From positions 1 to 30,000 of the forward strand of contig CAUYUJ010009548.1 in assembly GCA_963575745.1 (NCBI GenBank): DNA of 30,000 bases, in the 5' to 3' direction. Source of the stretch: Prorocentrum cordatum (taxonomy: Eukaryota > Sar > Dinophyceae > Prorocentrales > Prorocentraceae). The position numbers and the translations under genes were made by a program. Below the pieces are notes generated by a model. That model was not told the DNA's origin. It made no database searches and was given only the letters and a program-made list of their open reading frames with translations. Position 1 is the stretch's first letter, and every line of letters begins with the position of its first letter. Shown here one piece after another: positions 18,360-25,989 of the stretch.

Positions 18360-18570
18360 CAGGAGCAGGTGGAGGAGGAGGGGGGGGAGGACGAGGAGGC
18401 AAGGGAGGAGGAGGAGCAGCAGCAGCAGGACGAGGAGGAGGAGGAGGAGGAGGAGGAGGACCAGGATGGCCAGGAGGGGGAGGAGGACGATGGGAAGGGG
18501 GATGCCAGGGTGGCGCTGCTTGAAAAGGTGCACGAGCAGGTGCTTGTTGCGGAGGACGGAGGAGGATGAG
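18360..18570. repeat. GGA/CAG tract
   Basis: GGA/GAG triplets with a short AGC run (18415-18427). The plus-strand frame is acidic and runs on into GDARVALLEKVHEQVLVAED, and a second plus frame reads DMGVDVDALLAASGRDPRF up to a stop near 18696. Joining them needs a frame change. Coding is possible but unproven. Confidence 0.7.
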
Positions 18571-18699
18571 GTGGTGGACGTCAAGGAGGATATGGGCGTG
18601 GATGTGGATGCCCTCCTCGCGGCTTCCGGGCGTGACCCGCGGTTCTCCGCCGGGACATTGCAGCAGGGAGTCCCCATTCCACGCTGCTGCCTCTGATTT

Positions 18700-19262
18700 C
18701 CCGGCCTGAGCCTGGGGCAACCGGAGAAACCAAGGAAAACCCACGAAAACATCTGAGTGGGAGTTTTCTTTAGGGCTTGCCCCCCCAGAGCCTGGGGCAT
18801 CCGGAGAACACACGAAACAATATAGACAAAACCCAGATAAAGCTTCAAGTGTTTGTTCATGTGTTTTCCCACCCAGAGCCTGGGATGTCCTCGAACGAAA
18901 ATCATTTATTATTATTATTATTATTATTTTTTGTGTCCCGGTTCCCTTCCACCAGGAACCTACGAGAAAAAAAAGCACATGAAAAACATCCGAATGTTTT
19001 TTTTGTTCGGGGATTGTCCCCTCTGGAGCCTGGGGTGGCCGGAGTACGATTGAAAAACCGACGAGAAATCACTGAGTTGGGTTTTTTTTCAGGAGTTGCC
19101 CCCCCGAGATCCTGTGGTGGCCGGAGATCCCCTGACAAAAACTTCGGGGAACAAAAAAAACAGAGCAAGTTTTTTGTCCAATATGTTTTCCCTCCTAGAG
19201 ACAGGGGTAGCCGGGAAAAAACACAGAAAACCTGCGAGTGTTTTTGGGGGTTTCCCCCCTGG
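18700..19262. repeat. GAGCCTGGGG repeat family, block 3
   Basis: Six to seven diverged units, with GAGCCTGGG(G/A)-like starts near 18711, 18789, 18877, 19027, 19110 and 19199. Each is followed by an A-rich GAAAACC stretch and then a T-rich stretch. One unit contains an ATT microsatellite (18908-18928). Confidence 0.75.
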
Positions 19263-19770
19263 ACCTCTTCAGTACCTTTTGCCGCATACTGGAGGCATCT
19301 TTGGGGCCTCTCGGGGACCTCGTGGAGGCCTCTTTGGGCGCCTTTTGGGGGCCTCTTGGCAGCCTCGCGGGGTCTCTTGGAGACCTCTTGGAGCCGCTGG
19401 GGCCCTTCTGGGGCCGTCTTGGGACCCTCTTGTAGCGCTCTTGGGCCGTCCTGGGGGATATTTTGGGCCGCCTTGGGGCCCTGTTGGGGGCCTCCTGGGC
19501 TGTCTTATGGCGACTTGGCTGGCCGCTTGGGTTGTGGTGGACTGCGTTTAAACCTAGCAAGCGAAAACGCTAAACATGCCCACTTTGCTCAGGGAATTGG
19601 GCGGTTTCTGTTTCTTGGGGCCCTCTGGGGAATCCTCACGGAGCCCTCTCGGGACGTCCTGAGGACGTTTTGGTCTTGGAACGCTCGCGGGCCGTCTCGA
19701 AGACCTCTTGAACCGCCTTGGAGACTTCTTGGGACCCCCATGAGTCATCTGGACAATCCCGGGGGAACCC
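19263..19770. repeat. Degenerate GGGGCCTCTTGG repeat
   Basis: Short units of about 15 or 30 bp built from TTGGGGCCTC, GGACCTC and GGGCCGTC. Similar in style to 10830-11480. A unique part (19550-19620) interrupts it. Confidence 0.65.
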
Positions 19771-19829
19771 TAGGGGCCTCCAGTCCCAAACAAGAGGTTC
19801 AAACTCTGGCTTTGAAATCCCATGGTCCT

Positions 19830-20580
19830 TCCATGTATGTGAATATGTGCTTGTGCGTGCATATCGATAGACACATATATATATATATATATATATATAT
19901 TGCATGTGTGTACACAAAGAAATGCATGTATGTATATATACATATACAAATATATATATATACACGCACACATCTGTATATGTATTCATATATGCATGCA
20001 TGCATGCATGCATGTGTAGATGTGTATATGTATGTATGTATGGGTGCATGCATGCATGCATGTAAGTGGGTATGTACGTTTGTGTGTATGTGCATGTGTG
20101 TTTGTGTACGTATGAATGTATGTATGTATGCTGGTAGGTATGTACGTCTGTATGTATGTATGCACGTATGTGTGCGTATGTACTTGGATTGCGTGTATGC
20201 GTATATGTGCGTGTGACTGCGTGCGTGTATGTATGTGTGTATGTTTGTTTGTATGTACGCATGTATGTATGCATGCTTGCATGTATGCATGTATGTATGT
20301 ATGCATATATGCATGTATGCATCTATACATGTATGTATGCACGTATGCATGCACGTATGTATGTATGTATGTATGCATGCATGCATGCATGTATGTATGT
20401 ATGTATGTAGGTATGTCGTATGTATGTATGTATGTATGCGTGTATGACGTACATACATGCATGTAAATGCATACGTACATACATACATGCACACATGTAC
20501 ATGCATGTATGCATGCACACGTACACACACGTGACTACATATGTGCATGAGTAAGTAGAGAACGTTTACACACACACACA
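19830..20580. repeat. TATG/CATG microsatellite with a polarity switch
   Basis: Starts with a TA run (19876-19900). It then runs as TATGTATG/CATGCATG on the plus strand to about 20448, after which the strand polarity reverses to ACATACATG and ends in CA repeats. Very long open frames on both strands (up to 479 codons) come from period 4 combined with lack of stop codons. Confidence 0.92.
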
Positions 20581-21110
20581 CTACATACCGCAGATAGTGC
20601 CTCATTCAAGTAGCTAAAACGCAAGCCTGCGTCTCATGTAACATCAGTCTGCATCGAATCGGAATATGGGATGGGATCGGAATGATCATTGCATCAGGCC
20701 GCATCGGCACGGAGCCGAAATCGGATCGGATCGGCCGCGCCAGGATGCACAAGGGCGCCCTGCAAGCATTGGGTCGCATCGGACCAACGGGAAGTCGGGC
20801 TCGAACCAGGTCGGGCGGGCCGACATCGACGTCGAATCCGCTCGAGTCGGGCCGATCGGATCGAGATTGGCCATGTCACAGCGGGACGATTCGAACTGCT
20901 CCCCGCCGTTTGCGAAATGAACGCCCACTTGTGTAGAAGGACAAAGGGCCCCGCCCCTGCGCCCCGTATCTCAATGTTGGCCAACGAATGCGCCCAAAGT
21001 GAGCGCGACGTGCTGCGAAATAAACGCCCACTTCTGCGTGGGGGCACGGCTTCCTCGTCAACCTTGAAATGCGGGGGGAAGGGGGGCGAGCGTTGTCGTC
21101 TTGTCACCGA
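20581..21110. repeat. Degenerate TCGGA-rich stretch and a 91-bp direct repeat pair
   Basis: From about 20650 to 20870 the plus strand is enriched in ATCGGA / TCGGGC. The phrase TGCGAAAT(G/A)AACGCCCACTT occurs twice, near 20909 and 21013, with unique DNA between. No gene was recognised. Confidence 0.5.
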
Positions 21111-21114
21111 TACT

Positions 21115-21223
21115 TTATAAAACGACGGTCCCCGCCGTCCTCTTGTTCTTCTGGTGGTCCCAGTCCTCCTGGAACGTCACGTGCGCCCCCACGACCAGCG
21201 ACTGGCAGTCCATGAGCTCGGTC
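21115..21223 (-). CDS. Cold-shock domain, C-terminal half (last visible exon)
   Basis: On the minus strand, GCGGCAG at 21230-21224 is a good AG acceptor. The exon then reads TELMDCQSLVVGAHVTF, followed by QEDWDHQKNKRTAGTVVL and a TAA at 21117-21115. The pattern D-x-QSL-x-x-G-x-x-VTF and the trailing (D)-x-x-KNK-x-x-A are the second half of a cold-shock (OB-fold, nucleic-acid binding) domain, strands 4 and 5. The first half lies 3.7 kb upstream on the same strand. Phase matches: the upstream exon at 24896 ends with two bases of a codon and this one supplies the third. The terminal TAA may be the true stop, or a weak GT just before it may splice onward. It probably acts in RNA binding. Confidence 0.68.
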
Positions 21224-21354
21224 CTGCCGCGGGCACCGGGCGCGCGCGCGGGGGGGTGACACGGGAAGAACATCGCCGCACGAGGCACGAGAGAAGCGGC
21301 TTGAGCAGAGGGATTGGGGAGCACGGGGGAGGAACAAGGGCTCGAGGGATGGGA

Positions 21355-21792
21355 TGGAGGAAGCAGGAGGAGGAGGGAGGAGGGAGGAGGGAGGAGGGAG
21401 GGGAGGAGGAAGCGAGGGAGGAGGAGGAGGGGAGGAGGGAGGAGGGAGGAGGGTGAGGGGAACTAGAAGGACTATGGGCAGGGGAGAGAGGGGAGATGAG
21501 GCAGGGGAGGGGGCAGGGGTGGGGAGGGGGCGGAGGTGGGGAGATGAGGCAGGGGAGGGGCAGACGGAGTGCGGATTCGGGGCGGGGGGGGGGGGGAGCC
21601 ATGGGAGAAGGAGGGAAGAGCCCAGCAGGAGGAGGACATATCGAGGACGAGGAGGGAGGAGGAGCATGAGGGGGGGGGGGGGGAAACAGGGGGGATGGAG
21701 AGGGGGGAGAGGAGAGGAGGCGAGAGAGGAGAGGAGGAAGGGAGCATGAGAGGGGGGGACGAGGAGAGGAAGGGCGGGGCCCGGGCAGCAGA
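21355..21792. repeat. GGA/GGGGA purine tract
   Basis: About 440 bp of GGAGGA, GGGGAGAG and GAGGCAGGGGAGG sequence on the plus strand, with internal duplication of AGATGAGGCAGGGGAGGG near 21495 and 21542. Confidence 0.88.
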
Positions 21793-21984
21793 GAGCAGAT
21801 GGAAGACGATGGGGAGGTCATCCCATCCCCCCCCTCTCTCTTCCTATGCCTCTTTGCCTTGTCCTTGTTTTTCCCAACCATCCTGTGGTGTTGGGTCCTC
21901 GTTTTCAAGAGACAGCGCTCCGCGTTCACTCCTTCCTTCCTTCCTTCCTTCCTCCCTCTGCCCCCTCCCTCCTCCCACTATCAC
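21793..21984. other. Unique linker with a short CCTT run
   Basis: About 190 bp between the purine tract and the 90-bp satellite, with (TTCC)n at 21933-21951. Nothing recognised. Confidence 0.5.
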
Positions 21985-23085
21985 AGCACACCCCTCACAC
22001 GTTTCGTGGCCCCATAGGGAGCTCCACCGAGGGCCCCAGTGGCTGCGTTGGCATGGCGGCACCGCACCCATTTCGGCACATCCCTCACACGCTTCGTGTC
22101 CCCATAGGGAGCTCCACCGAGGGCCCCAGTGGCTGCGTTGGCATAGTGGCACCGCACCCATTTCGGCACACCCCTCACACGTTTCGTGGCCCCATAGGGA
22201 GCTCCACCGAGGGCCCCAGTGGCTGCGTTGGCATGGCGGCACCGCACCCATGTCGGCACACCCCTCACACGTTTCGTGGCCCCATAGGAAGCTCCACCGA
22301 GGGCCCCAGTGGCTGCGTTGGCATGGCGGCACCGCACCCATGTCGGCACACCCCTCACACGTTTCGTGGCCCCATAGGGAGCTCCACCGAAGGCCCCATG
22401 GCTGCCGTCCGCATGCGTCCCGCACACCCATTTCGGCACACCCCTCACACGTTTCGTGGCCCCATAGGGGAGCTCCACCGAAGGCCCCAGTGCTGCCGTC
22501 CGCATGCGTCCCGCACACCCATTTCGGCACACCCCTCACACGTTTCGTGGCCCCTCTGGGAGCTCCACCGAAGGCCCCAGTGCTGCCGTCCGCATGCGTC
22601 CCGCACACCCATTTCGGCACACCCCTCACACGTTTCGTGGCCCCATAGGGAGCTCCACCGAGGGCCCCAGTGGCTGCGTCCGCATGGCGGCACCGCACCC
22701 ATGTCGGCCCACCCCTCACACGTTTCGTGGCCCCATAGGGAGCCCCACCGAGGGCCCCAATGGCTGCGTCCGCATGGCGGCACCGCACCCATTTCGGCAC
22801 ACCCCTCACACGTTTCGTGGCCCCATAGGGAGCTCCACCGAGGGCCCCAGTGGCTGCGTTCGCATGGCGGCACCGCACCCATGTCGGCACACCCCTCACA
22901 CGCTTCGTGGCCCCATAGGGAGCTCCACCGAGGGCCCCAGTGGCTGCGTTGGCATGGCGGCACCGCACCCATTTCGGCACACCCCTCACACGTTTCGTGG
23001 CCCCATAGGGAGCTCCACCGAGAGCCCCAGTGGCTGCGTTCGCATGGCGGCACCGCACCCATTTCGGCACACCCCTCACACGTTT
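21985..23085. repeat. 90-bp satellite, about 12 copies
   Basis: Head-to-tail units with CACCCCTCACACGTTTCGTG, GCCCCATAGGGAGCTCCACC, GAGGGCCCCAGTGGCTGCGT and GGCATGGCGGCACCGCACCC. The block CCCCTCACACG recurs every 90 bp (22171, 22261, 22351, 22441). Two subtypes exist: one with TGGCTGCGTTGGCATGGCGG and one with TGCTGCCGTCCGCATGCGTC (22390-22620). Period 90 is a multiple of three, so a 30-residue repeat is open in a forward frame and in reverse frames for over 400 codons. No start context or known domain supports a protein. Confidence 0.95.
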
Positions 23086-23330
23086 CGTCGCCGAGGGCCC
23101 AGGACAGCGCTTCGTGGCTCCATAGGGAGCTCCACCGAAGGCCCCAGTGTTACCGCCCGCATGCGTCCCGTACGCCTAGGACAGCGTTTCGTGGCTCCAT
23201 AGGGAGCTCCACCAAAGGCCCCAGTGCTACCGCCCGCATGCGTCCCGTACGCCCAGGACAGCGTTTCGTGGCACGCCTTCCGTGGCCCCATAGGGAGCCC
23301 CACCGAAAGCGGCACCCACAAAGCGTTATT
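23086..23330. repeat. Variant units of the 90-bp satellite, about 77 bp
   Basis: Three degenerate units with AGGACAGCG(C/T)TTCGTGGC, ATAGGGAGCTCCACC and CCGCATGCGTCCCGTACGCC. These are shortened relatives of the neighbouring satellite, marking the array edge. Confidence 0.85.
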
Positions 23331-23375
23331 CACAATTGCATATGGTTGGGTCCTTCGCCAGGATAAGTTTGTTTG

Positions 23376-23402
23376 TTTCTCTCTCTCTCTCTCTCTCTCT
23401 CA
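23376..23402. repeat. CT microsatellite
   Basis: Thirteen CT dinucleotides, directly left of the TIR element region. Confidence 0.9.
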
Positions 23403-23404
23403 CA

Positions 23405-23618
23405 CTCTCCATCCGTGCCGCGAGGCTTGCCATCGCTCGGACGCCCATTCCCCGCGCATGTTTCGGCGTCGTGTCTGCTTTGCTGCCAGATGATCCAGGA
23501 TGCTCCTCGATGCCCCTCGCCGAGAAGGGTGCACACGCCCGAGCGATGCCGAGTCTTTTCCCAAGTGTCTTTGCCTTGTTCCTGCTCTTCCTCCCTCTCT
23601 CCATCCGTGCCGCGAGGC
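23405..23618. repeat. 22-bp direct repeats flanking TIR element copy 2
   Basis: The phrase CTCTCCATCCGTGCCGCGAG, followed by GC, occurs at 23405-23426 and 23597-23618. The 112-bp TIR element sits between them. The repeats may be remnants of a local duplication or of an insertion event, but at 22 bp they are long for a target-site duplication. Confidence 0.7.
23434..23545. mobile_element. Small TIR element, copy 2 (112 bp)
   Basis: Ends GCCATCGCTCGGACG (from 23430) and CGCCCGAGCGATGCC (to 23550) are inverted with two mismatches. The interior matches 5858-5973 (GATGATCCAGGATGCTCCT, CGCCGAGAA, GTGCACACG). Non-autonomous; no transposase. Confidence 0.55.
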
Positions 23619-23734
23619 ATGCAGACCTGCACTGCGCGCATTCCCACACGCCTCGTAAGAATGCCAGCAGGCGGATGGACAAGACAGGCCAGACGGCCCT
23701 CTTCTCCCGAGCTGCCAGGCCTCGGGCGCGACTC

Positions 23735-24012
23735 TGAGGAGGAGGAGGACGAGGAGGAGGAGGAGGAGGAGGAAGAGGAGGAGGAGGAGGAGAAGGAGAA
23801 AGAGGAGAAAGAGGAGGAGGAGGAGGAGGAGGAGGAGGAAGGAGGAGGAGGGGGAGGAGGGGAGGAGGAGGGGGAGGAGGAGTAGGAGGAGTAGGAGGAG
23901 GAGGAGGAGGGGGAGGAGGGGGAGGAGGAGGAGGAGGAGGAGGAGGAGGAGGAGGAGGAGGAGGAGGAGGAGGAGGAGGAGGAGGAGGAGGAGGGGGAGG
24001 GGGAGGAAGGGC
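23735..24012. repeat. GGA tract
   Basis: About 280 bp of GGA/GAG triplets, with an almost pure GGA run at 23925-23990. Poly-Glu on the plus strand and poly-Pro/Leu on the minus strand. Confidence 0.93.
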
Positions 24013-24150
24013 GAGACCATCGGGCCCCGGCGCCTCGGGCTTTTTCAGGGCCTCGCTCTCCCAGCCCCGGGGCTCCAGGACCCTGTACGACGAGGCCAGG
24101 GCGAGGACCAATCGGGTGAGGATGGGTCGAGAATCTCTGAGATCTGGCGG
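24013..24150 (-). CDS. Exon-like segment of unknown identity
   Basis: On the minus strand an open segment reads ILTRLVLALASSYRVLEPRG, followed by WESEALKKPEAPGPDG, ahead of the GGA tract. It has normal amino-acid balance, and an upstream CAGATCTCAG could be an acceptor with a possible donor at GATG|GTCTCG. It lies inside the inferred intron of the cold-shock gene on the same strand. It may belong to an alternative transcript, a nested or broken gene, or be chance. No family is recognised. Confidence 0.25.
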
Positions 24151-24162
24151 CTCTGGAAGATG

Positions 24163-24345
24163 TACTCCAGATTTCGTACTAAAAGGGAGGGGGTCTGGAC
24201 CCTCCAAGACAAGCCATTTCAGACCTCCCCCGTGGGAGAACCCTCCAGAACATCGTCCCCAGACCCCCCCAGGCCCTCCAAGATAGCCTGGAAGAGACCC
24301 CCCCCGAAATGAGACCCCCCTCCCTTTATTACGAAATCTGGAGTA
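24163..24345. repeat. Inverted-repeat element, 34-bp arms
   Basis: Left arm 24163-24196 (TACTCCAGATTTCGTACTAA...) and right arm 24312-24345 (...TTACGAAATCTGGAGTA) are reverse complements at about 90 percent. The 115-bp interior contains CCTCCAAGA twice. MITE-like in layout, with no second copy in the window. Confidence 0.65.
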
Positions 24346-24458
24346 TCGGGCGTCGTGGCTTTCTCAGAGCGTTCTGGAACGCTCTGGAACGGATTGACAT
24401 CCTCGCCCGAGCGGGCCTTGGCGACGCGGGGCCGCAACTCCCCGCCACCGGTCCCGTA

Positions 24459-24661
24459 CATGGACAATATATTCGAACCCTTACACATTCGAGGGAGATC
24501 CTGAATCACCCCCGCGCCCCCGACATCAATGTTGATCTCAGTAAAGGCGGTGCTTTGGGGTTCGAATATTTCTGTCCACTCACGCACTCCCCGTCGTCAC
24601 TATTAATTTCGGGGGGTCTGGGGGGCATCTTGGGCCACAGGGTTCGAATATAATGTCCATG
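24459..24661. repeat. Inverted-repeat element, 22-bp arms
   Basis: Arms CATGGACAATATATTCGAAC (from 24459) and GGGTTCGAATATAATGTCCATG (24640-24661) match with one mismatch. A third partial arm, GGGTTCGAATATTTCTGTCC, lies inside near 24558. Total 203 bp, MITE-like. Confidence 0.65.
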
Positions 24662-24734
24662 CACTGTCCCTGACCCCCCGCGGGTGTGACAGTCGGGCCG
24701 GGCGAAAGGGAAGATAGCAAAGGGGAGGTTTGAG

Positions 24735-24755
24735 AATCAGCTCACGTAGCTGATT
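24735..24755. repeat. Short hairpin AATCAGCT-CACGT-AGCTGATT
   Basis: Perfect 8-bp arms with a 5-nt loop, followed by a T-run and the palindrome-rich CCGGCGCCTCCCGGCGCCGG. It lies just inside the inferred intron near its donor. No function assigned. Confidence 0.6.
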
Positions 24756-24895
24756 TTCCCGGCGCCTCCCGGCGCCGGAGGCGGCCATGCATCGAGGAAT
24801 GGGCCCCTCGGTGGGGCCGAAACCAGCTGCATGCAGCAAATTTCGTAACCCCCCTTTCCCAATCCCCCCCCTTTCGTCCGGCCCGAGCATAGTAC

Positions 24896-25136
24896 CTGCC
24901 GCCCTGGCAGCCTCCCTGGCCGCCGCGGCCCCGGCACGCTGCGCGGCTCTGCCTGGCTCTCTCTCCCTCCTCCTCCTCCTCCTCCTCCTCCTCCTCTTCC
25001 TCCTCCTCCTCCTCCTCCTCCTCCTCCTCCTCGTCCTCCTCCTCCTCCTGGTTCCTGTGGACGAAGCAGTCTTCCCCGCTGGAGGTGATGATGATGAAGC
25101 CCATGCCCCGCTCCTCGATCCACGCCTTGACCGTGC
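24896..25136 (-). CDS. Cold-shock domain, N-terminal half, followed by poly-Glu
   Basis: On the minus strand a pyrimidine-rich run ending CCTTCCCGCGCAG (to 25137) is the acceptor. The exon reads TVKAWIEERGMGF, then IIITSSGEDCFVHRNQ. The segment ERGMGFI occupies the RNP1 position (usually K-G-F/Y-G-F-I) and CFVH the RNP2 position of a cold-shock domain, so strands 1-3 of the fold are present. Directly after FVHRNQ, a GGA tract (25047-24960 on this strand) encodes about 30 acidic residues and then GRGGQGGCQGG up to a GT donor at 24895. If all this is translated, a roughly 50-residue acidic and Gly-rich insertion sits between strands 3 and 4. If a non-canonical donor at CAG|GAGG is used, the domain is uninterrupted. 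RNA or single-stranded DNA binding is the expected role. Confidence 0.75.
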
Positions 25137-25493
25137 CTGCGCGGGAAGGACAAAAGGGGGGGGCAGAGTTCAGAGGACTGCAAGGAGGGGCAGGAGGATG
25201 AGGAGGAGGAGCAAGGAGGAGGAGGAAGGAGGAAGAGGAGGAGGAGGAGGAGGAGGAGGAGGAGGAGGCGGAGGAGGAGAAGGAGGAGGAGGAGGAGGAG
25301 GAGGAGGAAGAGGGAAGCAGGAGGAGGAGGGAGGAAGAGGAGTAGGAGGAGGAGGAAAAGGAGGAGAGGAGGAGGGAGGAGGAGGAGGGGGAGGAGGAGG
25401 AGGAGAAGGAGGAGGAGGGAGGAGGGAGGGAGGGAGGGACGGAGGGGGGTGAGGACAAGCTAGGTGCGCTTCGCGTCATATCTGACGTCCTAC
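25137..25493 (-). other. Inferred 357-bp intron with long pyrimidine tract
   Basis: It starts GTAGGACGTC after GGGAGG and ends CCCGCGCAG, read on the minus strand. On the coding strand it contains a TCC-rich pyrimidine tract about 265 bp long (25180-25445), ending about 45 bp from the acceptor. Phases on the two sides match (one base before, two after), giving a Gly codon at the joint. Confidence 0.55.
25180..25445. repeat. GGA tract
   Basis: GGA/GAG triplets with CGGAGG and GGGAGG interruptions on the plus strand. Confidence 0.93.
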
Positions 25494-25557
25494 CCTCCCT
25501 CCCATCCCTTACCATGGCGCTGATTTTCTCTATCCGCGGACGCGTGTCGTAGCGGAC
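25494..25557 (-). CDS. Short exon, probable tail of a preceding cold-shock domain
   Basis: On the minus strand, GAGCCACAG is a possible acceptor. The exon reads VRYDTRPRIEKISAMVRDGR, then EG, and is followed by a donor AGG|GTAGGA. The pattern V-x-YD-x-R-x-x-K-x-x-AM-V resembles the last strand of a cold-shock domain, and joining it to the next exon gives ...MVRDGREG-TVKAW..., a natural lead-in to the second domain. This would make a tandem cold-shock protein whose first half lies farther right or outside the window. Similar but degenerate segments occur in three downstream repeat units. The acceptor is weak and the exon is only 64 nt, so identity is inferred. Confidence 0.45.
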
Positions 25558-25624
25558 CTGTGGCTCCGCGCGCGCATGCGTAGTGGGTGGTGGTGCACGT
25601 GCGTGCGTGCGTGCGTGTGTGCGT

Positions 25625-25758
25625 GGTTGTCGTGGTGGTGGTAGTGGTGGTGGTGGTGGTGTAGGTGGCGGTGGTGCTGGTGCTGGTGGTGGTGGTGGTG
25701 CTGGTGGTGGTGGTGTGGTGGTGGTGGTGATGGTGGTGGTGGTGGTGTGGTGTGGCGC
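25625..25758. repeat. GGT trinucleotide microsatellite
   Basis: GTGGTGGT with CTG and TAG interruptions. It replaces DNA that is unique in the other copies of the surrounding repeat unit. Confidence 0.92.
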
Positions 25759-25989
25759 TAGGGCGAGAACGCCATCCTGACGACGGAGGCCAAAACGACG
25801 GAGGCCAAACACCGATCCGAAAATGAGGCCCACGCTGCAGCGGGAGCACGATTCGGAACGATTCGGGAGCAGAAATGAGGCCGGCGCCTCAAAGAGAGCA
25901 GCATTTTGGGAAAAAATGACGCCGGCGCCTCAGCGAGAGTCGTTTCCCGGGATTTCCTGGGCATCCTGTGTGTAAAAAAATTATGCTAA

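Larger units (their letters stand above)
21224..24895 (-). other. Inferred 3.7-kb intron of the cold-shock gene
   Basis: Inferred because the two halves of one cold-shock domain flank it in the right order and phase. The donor GGCAG|GTACTATG (24896/24895) and acceptor GCGGCAG|GACC (21224/21223) follow GT-AG rules and share the direct repeat GCGGCAGG. Inside are GGA tracts, a 90-bp satellite, one TIR element and two palindromic elements. A non-canonical donor at 25049/25048 directly after FVHRNQ is an alternative and would make the intron about 150 bp longer. An exon-like segment at 24010-24150 lies inside and is not explained by this model. Confidence 0.5.
25455..25985. repeat. 540-bp-type tandem unit, copy 0 (diverged)
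   Basis: Begins ACAAGCTAGGTGCGCTTCGC, contains the CSD-tail exon, and ends with GCAGCGGGAGCACGATTCGG sub-repeats and GCCGGCGCCTCA...GAGAGCAGCATTTTGGGA. These blocks occur in the same order in units 1-3 (28138-29804). It carries the GGT expansion and lacks the GCATTGCATTGCATGCCG block seen in the others. Confidence 0.75.

Noticed and set aside
18777-20216. 479-codon plus-strand frame with Tyr/Val/Cys/Met-rich C-terminus
   Set aside because: The second half is TATG microsatellite and the first half crosses degenerate repeats. Minus-strand frames over the microsatellite are equally open.
21846-23366. 506-codon plus-strand frame and 411-codon minus-strand frame
   Set aside because: Both come from the 90-bp satellite, whose period is a multiple of three. 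No domain, no start context, and both strands are equally open.
23326-24207. 293-codon minus-strand frame with a long poly-Pro run
   Set aside because: The poly-Pro comes from the GGA tract. The frame joins an exon-like segment, a trinucleotide repeat and a TIR element by chance openness.
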